The position numbers and the translations under genes were made by a program. 64,000 nucleotides of DNA from Mercurialis annua (Eukaryota; Streptophyta; Magnoliopsida; Malpighiales; Euphorbiaceae). Location: the NCBI RefSeq assembly GCF_937616625.2, contig NC_065571.1, positions 3,164,501-3,228,500 of the forward strand, read 5' to 3'. Under the pieces are notes generated by a model that saw nothing but the letters and a program-made list of their open reading frames with translations, ran no database searches and was not told the DNA's origin. This document shows positions 23,983 through 34,140 of this stretch, one piece after another. Numbering within the stretch: the stretch's first letter is position 1; every line of letters begins with the position of its first letter.

Positions 23983-24071
23983 TCTTTTCTTGATCTGTTT
24001 TCTTTTTGGTTTTCGATTTTAGTGAAGTTTTAATTTGTTCTTCTTGAGGAACAAGTCGGAGAGGAAGGGGT

Positions 24072-24148
24072 AATTTGGTAACTTTGTTAATGTCTAATTG
24101 TCAAAATAATCCCTAACGTTCGCATTTCTTTCATTTTAGCTATGCTTA
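24072..24148 (+). repeat. Direct repeat flanking the hAT-like element, copy 1
   Basis: TTTGGTAACTTTGTTAA, AATCCCTAACGTTCGCATTT and CTTTCATTTTAGC recur in order at about 24492-24568 (TTTGGTAACTTTGTTAA, AATCCCTAACTTTCATATTT, CTTTCAATTTAGC). The copies lie on either side of the element at 24141-24452. Confidence 0.65.
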
Positions 24149-24452
24149 TTCATGGGCCGGTCTTGACTTTTTTAAAGGCAAGCCCAAGACCAGTCTGAGC
24201 CCGATTCAGATTTCAACTATACTACATAAATCCGGTCTTGCACTATTTTTATCGACTCAACCGGGCTTGGGCGGATCTATATTGATTTTTTTATAATATT
24301 ACAAGCTCAAGCCCGCTTATAATATGTCGGGGGGGGGGGGGGGGGGGGGGGTTCAGATTCGAACTTAAAATCAAAAATTATTATCCAAGTCCGACTTAAG
24401 GCGAACGGATCTAAATAGATTGGGCGGATACCCAATCGCATGAACAGGTCTA
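24141..24452. mobile_element. hAT-like non-autonomous element with a 23-nt poly(G) tract
   Basis: The left end TATGCTTATTCATGGGCC and the reversed right end TAGACCTGTTCATGCGATT are imperfect inverted repeats of the TAG.CCTGTTCATG type. ATTTTAGC (24133-24140) and ATTTTAAC (24453-24460) flank it as an 8-bp duplication with one change. Subterminal GCCCGAGCCCG-like words are typical. No ORF. Confidence 0.65.
24329..24351 (+). repeat. Homopolymer of 23 guanines
   Basis: Twenty-three uninterrupted G lie between ATGTC and TTCAGATTC, inside the hAT-like element. Such a run may form G-quadruplexes and is prone to length error in sequencing. Confidence 0.95.
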
Positions 24453-26354
24453 ATTTTAACACAAACTCTTATATTTAATAAAATAAAGTATTTTGGTAAC
24501 TTTGTTAAAGCCTACTCATAAAAAAAAATCCCTAACTTTCATATTTCTTTCAATTTAGCACAACTTATATTTTATCAAATTTAATGTTGTATTTCTTTAT
24601 ACCAATATTGAGAAAACCATAATTTTTGAAGTCTAAAAAAACTAAAAATCCAAAAGTTTCAAAAGTCAAAAGCCTATAAAAGTTAAAAAGTTTTAATACG
24701 TTACGGCAGACAATCTTTTTTTTATTAAAGGACAGTTGGTAGAGAATGTACAAGTTGAAGAACATGAGAAGTTGAAAAAAAGTGAGCATCTGATGGTTTT
24801 CTAAATAACTTTAAAAGAGAAAAAAGATGATGATTGCAAACCCTAAATAAATCAATTAAAAATTCAAAAAATCATAAAGGAAAAAACAATGTTAATTTCA
24901 TAATTTTTAAATTCATACCTATTGTAATTTGTGTTTTCTTAATTCAAATTCTTCAACATTAATTTTAATAGTAATTTCAATTGGAACTTCAATTTCAGTT
25001 TTTTTTTTAATTACAAAAGGTTTATTTCAATTTAAATTTTTTACGTCGATTGTTTAAGAACTCATTAAATTGTTTCGGTTCTTTTAAAACTGTCACAATC
25101 GCTTAATTTGGAATCTTCAATTTGGAGTATTATCATCTGACACGCTTACACACAAAGACCACCAATCATTTTTTGAAACTTCGCAGAGAACAATTTGGCA
25201 CAACCAGTAGGACATCGAAAAGATGGCTCAAAAAATACTAATATTTTGAGAAAAAATATAGCTAACTCTCAGGAGGAAGACAATACGCCTGCTATAGCAA
25301 GACTAGAAAGACTCATCTATATTGTTGTTGAATAGTTTGAGAAATCAGTTGCGCCTCTTAATCATAAAATTTAAAAGGCGCCACAAAATATGATTTCTGC
25401 ATTGAAACCTTTTAATATAGTTGACTAATATTATTAATAAATAAACTGAATGACTAAGAGGCGCAAGTGATATTATATGAGTTTAATAAAAATTATATTA
25501 TAGTGTTTTAGTTTTTTTTTTCAATGTTGAAAAGTAAGAGAATTTTAAAAAATCAATAAACTGAAAAAAAAATGATTAATTAAGCATTATATCTCCTAAA
25601 GTATAATTGTTAATTTAAAACTATACCAGAAATAAATTTAAATACTAAATTAATTTATTTTTTTCAATTCAGTAATTTTACTTAGTTGATTGATTGTAAA
25701 CTGAACAAAAAAATTTAAAATATAATTGAAAATAGAATTAAAAAATCATATCGATTGATTTTCAAACAATAGAGACAAAACTGTAAATTACATCATATGT
25801 GAGTGGTGCTAGAATAATTTGCTCTTTTTAAAATTATGTTTATTAAAACGAATAAAATTATAATAACCTGTTTATATAAATTAAACATCAGTATTAAATC
25901 ATTAAAACTACAAATTACATAATTTTTACTTTAATAAATAATTCTAAGTAAAAAAATGTTCTAAAAAAAATCTCTATAAGTAAATATCAACTGTATTGTA
26001 TTTAATTAATTAACATTATAATAATTTGATTAATAATAATAGAAAATATTACCAAAAGTTATCTATTGTTGAATTACTGATTATGCAATGTGAAAAGGAT
26101 TTAACTTTTTAAAATTTAATTAATAAAATTATTAATCTATTAAAAGTAGTATAAAAGTAGAATAATACTATTTTTTTGATCCAGTGAAAATAAAAATAGT
26201 TGTGAGACAATCGATATGAGCCCTCAATATTATTGTTTTTGCTGGAATTTAAACAAATTTTCAGCAAATTTCCAAGAATAGCAAATTACAGAAAACATAG
26301 AAGTAAACATTAGCGCCATTGAAGGAGCATCATTGATGAATCCATTAAAACTGC

Positions 26355-26361
26355 TATAAAA
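26355..26361 (+). promoter_or_regulatory. TATA box of Ole e 6-like gene 1
   Basis: TATAAAA lies 60 bases before the ATG; the surrounding CTGCTATAAA.TAAAGAGAAGG is conserved upstream of the second copy. Confidence 0.6.
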
Positions 26362-26414
26362 TAAAGAGAAGGTAAGGATCTAATTGTGCAAAAATCTTAA
26401 ATTAAAATATAAAA

Positions 26415-26842
26415 ATGGCAAACAAGATTGTTGCACTATTTGTTATGTGCCTTGTTGTTGTTGCTGCTGTGCAGCTAATTCCTCAAGCTGAGGCTGATAT
26501 TTTTGCAAATTGCTTCGTTCAATGTGAAAAAGATTGCATCGCGGCCGGTCAGGGCAAAACCAACTGCGAAATGAAGTGCGACACCGACTGCTTCGACAAA
26601 GAGATCGCGGGTACGTAATTTGTTTGCCCGGAATTTATTAAATTTTATCGATTAGATTAAATGTATCAATTTTGAAAATAATCTTAGAGGGTTAGTTGAT
26701 TACAAATTTAGATTATCGTTACAAATTGATAAAAAAATTAATTGTGGTATTAATTGTTCATCGCGTATAAATTATATGCTTGTGATTACTACTAAATGTA
26801 TTTCTAATATTATGTGCAGCTAAGATGGTTCCCCATCCTTGA
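26415..26842 (+). CDS. Ole e 6-like secreted cysteine-rich peptide, copy 1 (two exons)
   Basis: Exons 26415-26610 and 26820-26842 (GT-AG, phase 1) encode 72 residues. A strong signal peptide (IVALFVMCLVVVAAVQL, cut after about residue 27) precedes a mature peptide with six cysteines in the pattern CX3CX3C-X9-CX3CX3C (CFVQCEKDC ... CEMKCDTDC). This is the spacing of the pollen protein Ole e 6 family: small, acidic, two-helix peptides held by three disulfides and released from pollen. The molecular function of the family is not established. Exon 2 adds only seven residues (AKMVPHP). Promoter, intron and 3' region are all similar to the copy at 32831. Confidence 0.85.
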
Positions 26843-27763
26843 GCTTTATGAACACTTCTGGAGTGGATCATGGTTACTAATTCATAATATGTATTAGAAT
26901 GGCACAACAATACTTTCTTTGTATTTTTGCTCATTTGTAATAAAAAAAATACTAATTAACCATTTTATTTTAAATATTCTATGTCATCTTTGTTTTACGG
27001 TTTATGAATATCTCAAGAAAAAGAAGGGTGAGCATATAGCGAGCTCGGTGAAAAATCAATCGGTTGCATTAATAAAATAACTTTTTGTATTTAACCGAAC
27101 CAACTAAATTATCAATTTTAACTAAATCCGATCTAGCGTTTAATTTAAATAGATAAAAATGTATGAAAAAAATAATTTAAAAACTTATAAAATATTCAAC
27201 CATACCTAATTTTAAAAATCTTGATTGTAGCTGACCCAATTATTCATTAACCATATCAAATTAATTGAACTTTCTGAATGAATCAAAAAATTTAATCGAA
27301 ATTAAATAGAATCGGTTTTAACTGGCTAATCTTAGACCTCGCTTGGTTAAGGGCAAATAAATTACGAAAGTTGTACTTTCCGAGAAGTAGCAATTTTTTT
27401 TTTTGGTTCACTTTATACATTATACTTCACGGGAAATTGGATGTTGGGCTTCCCCTTAACTAGGAAAATAACTTCCCTAGCAAAATACAAGAAAGTAGAA
27501 CTTCTCTAGTATTTTTTGTTGGATTTTTTTAATTTAGCCTTAATTATTTTCTTTTTTTCTTTTAAAATTCATATAAAAATATTTTTATTATTTTATAATT
27601 TTTATTTATAATAAAATTAAATATTTTTATTAAATATTTTATATTATGTAAAATTTAAATAAAAAAATATAAGTTTAAATTTTAATATTTAAAAACTCAA
27701 ATAGTATTTGAATTGTAAAATAAGAGTTAATAAGCAAAAATTAAATTATTTATTGCTCAATTT

Positions 27764-29222
27764 TGTTGGTAAAAATACGCAAGCGTACGTAGCCAACTTG
27801 TAATACAGACTATGAAGTCCGGATATCGTACCCACAGAGAAAGCTCTAAAGACAACCAATTAAGGAACTCGATTCGAATAGCCGAAAAGATAGTTTTTTG
27901 TTTTTTGTGTAATTAAAAGACAGAAATTAACAATTGTAATTTAAAGTAAACTAAAGCTGTAATTCAAATGGTGTTTTAACAATAATGGGAAAAGCAGGGA
28001 TTATTAATCTTTGTTATGCTGTTTACTTGATTTGGGTTATGGATTGTATTGTTCTGATGAGGTTCGAACTAATCTAAGGCACCTAAAATTCTCTCTCGAG
28101 CAATTACAGGCAAAAGCATTAAACTCACTAATACTAGGTTAATTATTCACTCTCGCACAATGATTAACCTATGTATAAATCAATTTAATGGTTGTTAAGC
28201 AAATTCAAAGAACTCGCACTCGTTAATTCACTCTCGCACAATTAACTCTTGCGCTCTTAATTATATTGTTCTATTCCAATTTTACTCTCTCGAGCTAAAA
28301 CTAAAACAAATGGCATAGACTAAGTGATCAATTTAGGCTAAGCGTTAAGCACAATAATTAAAACCCATCAAGAACAAAAACCCATAAATCCAATTCAATT
28401 AGACAGACATAATTGCGATTAATAATCTCCAACGAAGGGTTTAGCTAGACATAATAATGAAATAACTAAAAACAATAATTAACGAATTCATTCTGCGATT
28501 AAATAAACACTGAATATGAAATTAATATCAATCGTACCTTATTTGAAGTAAACTAATAATGAACAATGAAAATCCAGCGATAATAATGAAGAAAGAATAC
28601 TAAAACTGTAATAATCTATAATCTAATCTCAAAAACAAAGTCGCGAACCCTAATACAATATTTTAGAAAGGTATTTATACTAAGTCTTTTTGTAATCTTC
28701 GAGCTATGTCAAATTCCCATAATACCCAGGTCTTTTATTTGTCGAAATCCATTGACAGAGGCTAAAAACGTCATATCAGCATCCCTTAAACGGACAGCGC
28801 ACGACGTGCAGGGGTCAAGGGCAAGTCGTGCCCTCTATAAAACCCAACCGCACGACGTGCACAGCCAAACCGCACGTCGTGCGGTACCAATTTTTTCCAA
28901 GCACGTCGTGCTCAGCGACGTGCTTTCCCATCTCAACAGTTCTGGACACTGGAGTTGACGTGCTCTCAACGTGCTCTCAACGTGCACGACGTGCACCACT
29001 AATTTTGTGCCGAAATGATCTCGTTTCTTGCTCCAAGCGCTGCCCGGCTCTCTCGTAAGTCCAAAATCGCTCTAATAAGCTCCAAAACCATCCGTTTACG
29101 TGCATATACCTGAAATGCTTAGACATAACAATAAAAACCACAACTAACATGATTTCGACGTTAAATACGCAATAAAAAGACCTGAAAGTACCTAGAAAAT
29201 AGGAGTATTTCTGCTCCTATCA
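27764..29222 (-). mobile_element. Solo LTR of 1459 bp (probably Ty3-type) with 5-bp duplication
   Basis: Read on the minus strand the block starts TGATAGGAGCAGAAATACTCC and ends GCGTATTTTTACCAACA. AATTT flanks both sides (27759-27763 and 29223-29227). No gag or pol sequence lies in or beside it. A GC-rich stretch at 28795-29000 carries repeated GCACG(A/T)CGTGC words. The large LTR suggests a Ty3-type parent, but lineage is inference. Confidence 0.8.
28795..29000 (+). repeat. Cluster of GCACGACGTGC / GCACGTCGTGC words inside the solo LTR
   Basis: The 11-mer GCACGACGTGC or its reverse complement occurs five times, with further half-sites (GACGTGC, AACGTGC). The ACGTG cores resemble bZIP binding sites. 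The stretch is far more GC-rich than its surroundings. Confidence 0.8.
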
Positions 29223-31029
29223 AATTTAAAAATATTTATTTGTTTAATAATATAAAAATTATCAAACAGCAACCAGCCCTACCACTCAATCCTCATGCGG
29301 AACAACAAGCAGAAAGATCTCATCCAACATCAGCGGCATGGCAATTTCCCATCGAGGGTCTACTAGAATCCCGATGGGTTACTGATCGCGAAAATAAAGT
29401 CGCCGATCTCAATAAAGAATTGGAATCTGGAAGGACATTTATGTCTTTTAATAAAAAAATATAATATATTATATTAAAATCAATTTCGTACTTCCTGAGA
29501 AGTAAAAATCAAAACAAGCAACATTTATCAAACTTCCTGAGAAGTTAACTTCTCATGAACTATACTTTCCGGAAAGTACTTTCCTGCAAATGCTATAAAA
29601 CGAAGATTACTAGTTATTATAGATCTACTCTTTTAGCTCAATAAATCTAAGATTTAAAATCTAGTTTTTGTTTGATTTGAGTTTTGTTTCTTACTTGTTA
29701 GAATAAAGTTTAAATCTTTTTTCCTTCTTTGATTAGATTTATTAGATCCACGAGAAATTGTAGTGTTTGTTTGAATTTTAACTCTAAAGTATTGTGGATC
29801 TAAGAAATGAAAAGGATTTGTATCTATTTTTATAGAGTTTCAATGAAGATGATATTGAAGATCGAAAACTGTAGGTTTCAACGGATCAAGCGGTTTGAAT
29901 GACAAATCAATACAAGTCAATATCGAAACACCCTTCTAACAAAATCGTTGTGTTAAGTTTAAGAATCTATATCTAGAATTTTCTTATTTTTCGACTATAT
30001 TTTTGCTTATATTTTTATTGTTATCTATTATTTTATAGTTTATTTTTTTGAAAGATCATCTGTAATTTTTTGTTATATGACTTTATTGTTGTAAGTTGAA
30101 TTTTCATAATTAACTCTATCTTGGTTTAATTTTTTCTATGCACATGCTCTGATTCATTTTCTGGGTTTGGGAAAAATAGCTTATGTTTCTTGGTGGGTGA
30201 AGGTGGCGATAGGAGATGGATGGTGGTGGTATGGGTGGGTTATTAGGGTTTTAAAATTTAAAATTAGATTTGATTTGGTTAATTGCAGGTTTAATTAAGT
30301 TTATTTATAAAAAAATAGGATTAATTAGACTTAATTAAGAGAAAAATGCAAAAAATGATCCCCAAATTTTTAAAAATTAGAGTTTTTATTAATTAGAATT
30401 AATTAAAGTTTATATTAGGGTTAATATTTTAAAAGTTAAGTTGAAACGATTTAAAATTTGAGGGTGTAAATATTTTTCTAAAAAATTTAAAAATTTATTT
30501 GGACTTTTTATCTTGTATTCGCCAAGGTTGTATTCGTGTGGCATGCGTAAGCGCCACATAAGCGCAAGCATGTGCCAATTGAGAATTGAACAAAATTGAA
30601 ACGATATCATGCGTTTCAAGATAAATTTGATAAAATTGAAAAGTTTGTAATTTTGTAAAATTTTCATGAAAAATTTGAACTTTTTATAATATTTAGCCAA
30701 GAATGAATGTGATTTGAAGAATGAATGCTACTACACTCCCTTTTTTCTCAAAGACTACAATTTCCATTAATAGTAACAAAAATTATATGAACGGTTTCTC
30801 AACACATTGAGTCAACTATTCTAGAAAAAATGACGAGAGCTGTAAAAATACAGTCATCGACTAGGGCTAAACTAACCACTAAGGGTCACCCAATTATATA
30901 GGCTAAAATAAATAGATTTAATAATTAAATCTAGACTTTTTGACCGTTCTCAGGGAGTCCAGACCGTGAACGTTCCAACTTCAGGTTTTCATTGTTGTCG
31001 GTGGTCCTGATTAACAGGAATCACCGCTA

Positions 31030-32337
31030 AAAATACCATATCCGACTCTCCACAAACATAGTCTTCAGAATGAGATAATATTTTTGGAATACAACCATCT
31101 TCTTATTCTGCAATTGCATTTTTCTTTCAATTTACCAGTTTCATTTTGCTGAAAGACTGTCACAATAGAGATATCTGTAAACAGTATCGTTTTACCACTA
31201 AATTGGAGCTGGGCTTTCTTAAACTGATTATTCCTTGAGCTGGGCTTTTTCATCCCATTTCCTTTAACTTTTAATTTCAGGTCATTAACACTTTCTCCCT
31301 GCTTTGAATTTGCCTTTGACTCGCGCCAATAAATCTTTTCCTCTTGGCTCCTTTTCCTTATTAATGTCAATATCAAAAAGATTTGTAACAACCACATTCT
31401 TACCAATCTCAGCAGATATGAGAGTTTGAAATTTCTTTGTTGACCTATCCTTAGCGAATCAATACTAGAGGAAATCTCTCCCCTGATCTTGCTCTTTCCA
31501 CTATCTCTTCCCTCTGCAGCAAGGCAGATTATCATCTTCCTCCACATTTCCAGAGTTAATTCTTGCACGTTTTCCCCTACTAGTCATACCTTGCATTGGA
31601 CCTGCTCTGATAAGATCTGAATGCTTGTACCTTCCGGACACATCTGCACCTCCATGACATTCCAACACAGGATGGTAAAAAATGCCACACCTGTAACACA
31701 ATTTAAGGAGTTTTTCTATAACGTAAAACTATTGTTACAACGGTGCCTTTATCATCAATACGAATCTTTAAACCTCGTTTCAAAGGCTTTGAAATATTGA
31801 TTTTAACACGGGCTCGGATATACTTACCTAAACAATCTCCAGAAGTTTCAGGATCCACCTTCTCCGCAACATCAATTTGAGACCCTAAGGAGAGACATGT
31901 TTCTCTGTTCATACAAATCAATGGCAAATTATGAATTTGCACCCAAAATGACACCATCCCAAATTTCATATTTGTATAGTCCTCTAATCTAGTTGGACAA
32001 TCAAGCACTACAAGATTTTCCTTAGAATTTCAAGGTCCAACTTACAAAACTCTTCTTCTATCTTCTTGGCAATCAAAGTGGAAAACAAACAAGTTATTTC
32101 TCAAGGATTCAACCACGAGAGCTTTCTTGTTTTCCACATGCAATTAATAGTGGAAATAACTTCCTCACGGTTCATTTTTTTCGTTGATATAATTTTTCCA
32201 ATCAGCGAATTAACAACTTTTTGTTCTCCAACACTGCGAGCTTTCTCTACAAGGTCACATACCGCCACTTCTTTATCATTCGATAGTGATAGAGATTGAT
32301 ACAGAGAAATAATATCCATATTCTATCTCTAAAAAGC
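31030..32337 (-). pseudogene. Broken DUF4283 / zinc-knuckle gene (LINE ORF1-type)
   Basis: On the minus strand, a start at 32319 opens a DUF4283-like N-terminus (LIGKIISTKKMNREEVISTI, MWK). The family's later parts follow in other frames: FGMVSFWVQIHNLPLICMN near 31960, DDKGTVVTIVLRY near 31730 and the knuckle CYRCGIFYHPVLEC near 31690. At least three frame breaks separate them (about 32095, 32010 and 31703), so it is dead. This domain pair is typical of ORF1 of plant L1-type LINEs. No ORF2 (endonuclease or reverse transcriptase) is visible below 31000, so the element is 3'-incomplete or only ORF1 was captured. Confidence 0.75.
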
Positions 32338-32763
32338 AAAACCTTTTAGGGTTTTAAAGAAAGAAGGCTATTCTGTCATAGACAACACTAAATTACAGTA
32401 CAATGCTAGCTACTATACTGTCAATGAAATAAAATTTGTAAATTTAATTTGTTGTACTGATGAGATATGTAAGATGAAAAATTATGATTTATAAATAATA
32501 AAAAGATCTGTATTTAATTTTTTAAATTATAATTTATCCCATTTATAATAATAGAAAATATCACCAAAATATATTATTAGAGTTACTAATTATATAATTT
32601 TAAAGTGATTTAAATTTCTATTAATTTATTTAAACTAATAAAAAATTGTAGTAATTCTATGTTTTTATCCATTGATAAAATTCCAAGAATAGGATATTAC
32701 AGAAATATGGAAGTAAAATTACCGCCATTGAAGGTGCATCACTCGTGAATTCATTTAAACTGC

Positions 32764-32770
32764 TATAAAT
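32764..32770 (+). promoter_or_regulatory. TATA box of Ole e 6-like gene 2
   Basis: TATAAAT lies 67 bases before the ATG, at the position equivalent to the TATA box of copy 1. Confidence 0.6.
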
Positions 32771-32830
32771 AAAGAGAAGGTATAAGGACCTAATTGTGCA
32801 AAAATCATAAATTGAAACTAAAAAAGAAAA

Positions 32831-33258
32831 ATGGCAAACAAGATTGTTGCACTATTTGTTATGTGCCTGGTTGTTGTTGCTGCTGTGCAGCTAATTCCTC
32901 AAGCTCAGGCTGATACTTTTGAATATTGCTTCGTTCATTGTGAAAAAGATTGCATCGCCTCCGGTCAGGGCAAAACCAACTGCCAAACGAAGTGCAACTC
33001 CGACTGCTTCGACAAAGTGATCGCCGGTACGTATTTTATTTGCCAGTAATTTATTAAATTTTATCGATTAGATTAAATTTACTATTTTCGAAAAAAAATC
33101 ATAGAGAGTTAATTGATTACAAATTTTGATTAATCGATACTAATTGATAAATTAGATTAATTTCGGTATTAATTGTTCATTGCGTATAAATTACATGCTT
33201 CTAATTACTGCTTAATGTATTTCTAATATTATGTGCAGGTAAGGATCCCAATCCTTGA
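32831..33258 (+). CDS. Ole e 6-like secreted cysteine-rich peptide, copy 2 (two exons)
   Basis: Exons 32831-33026 and 33239-33258 (GT-AG, phase 1) encode 71 residues. The signal peptide is identical to copy 1 over its first 25 residues. The mature part keeps CX3CX3C-X9-CX3CX3C (CFVHCEKDC ... CQTKCNSDC) but differs at several positions between cysteines (for example IFAN to TFEY, EMK to QTK, DTD to NSD). It ends GKDPNP, not AKMVPHP. Six cysteines and the frame are intact, so the gene is probably functional. Copies 1 and 2 come from duplication of a segment of about 1.3 kb. Confidence 0.85.
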
Positions 33259-34140
33259 GCTTTATGAACACTTATGGAGTGGATCATGCTACTAATTCAT
33301 AATGTGTATAATAATGGCACAACAATGAAGGAGTACCTTTTTTGTATTTTTGATCATTTGTAATAAAAAATTATTAATTAACCATTTTATTTTAATATAT
33401 GTATTTTTTGTATAATAAAAAAAATTATTAATTAACTATTTTATTTTTATATATGCGCTTTCATTATTTCTTTCTAGTTTCCGAATATTTTAAGGCAAAA
33501 ATGGTGAGCAAATGGCCTGTTCGGTAAATTCAATTGATATAATCAATATTAAATTAATTTAAATTTAACCGAACCGATCACATTATTAATTTTAACCAAA
33601 ATTGATTCATCATTGAATTTATTTAAACTGATCAACTTTAAAAAGATAATAATTTAAACTATATAAAACTTTGGTCAATTTAGTTAATTAAATTTTTAAA
33701 ATTCCCATTCCTAACTGATCCAAGTTTTTTATAAAAACGATCAAATTAGCCGAACTGTTTAAATTAATCAAAATCTTTAACCGAAATTTAAAAAAGTCGG
33801 TTGAAACAATTAATTATTGAAAAAATCACCCCTAAATTTATCACCACTGTGGCAAGAAGTACAAATTTTTTAGCCGATTTTTATAATTTTCCAAAAAAAA
33901 TGATTAAAAAATGTGAAATTTCAGAGTTTAAAGACAGGAAGAACAATTATTCATTCAAAAAGAAGAAAAAGATTGGAGCAGAAACATCTCTTATTTATTA
34001 TTAAGTGTGAAAATTAATCTTCTTAATTTCCACAGCTACAAAATATACACATTACTCATCCACTCCATAGATAATTTACATAATTTCAACACAGCAAAGT
34101 CCCTATATTTTACACACATAACACATAACCTCATCTTTCC
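33259..34140. other. Spacer between Ole e 6-like copy 2 and vicilin 3' end
   Basis: First half is the tail of the duplicated unit with AACCGAAC words; the rest is AT-rich and includes the vicilin 3' UTR near 34000-34140. The 67-codon ORF at 33801-34004 is low complexity and not supported. Confidence 0.55.

Larger units (their letters stand above)
23983..26414. other. 2.4 kb AT-rich intergenic region
   Basis: Contains the PBD promoter, the hAT-like element with a poly(G) tract at 24141-24452, a flanking direct repeat and then about 1.9 kb of very AT-rich sequence. No coding signal beyond chance ORFs. Confidence 0.6.
26020..27330 (+). repeat. Segmental duplication, unit 1 (contains Ole e 6-like copy 1)
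   Basis: The upstream words TAATAATAGAAAATATTACC and GCCATTGAAGGAGCATCA, the gene and its intron, and downstream words up to GTGAGCATATAG and TTTAACCGAACCAACTAAAT all have matches in the same order at 32520-33800. Edges are approximate. Confidence 0.75.
26843..32830. other. Interval between the two Ole e 6-like genes
   Basis: About 6 kb holding the downstream part of duplicated unit 1, the solo LTR at 27764-29222, an AT-rich region with ACTTCCNGAGAAGT-like words on both sides of that LTR, the DUF4283 pseudogene at 31030-32337 and the upstream part of duplicated unit 2. No intact gene recognised. Confidence 0.6.
32520..33800 (+). repeat. Segmental duplication, unit 2 (contains Ole e 6-like copy 2)
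   Basis: Collinear with 26020-27330 through promoter, gene, intron and about 500 bp downstream; divergence is greatest in the flanks. Edges are approximate. Confidence 0.75.

Noticed and set aside
28752..29058. Overlapping ORFs of 68 and 76 codons
   Set aside because: They lie in the GC-rich repeat cluster of the solo LTR and reflect its composition.
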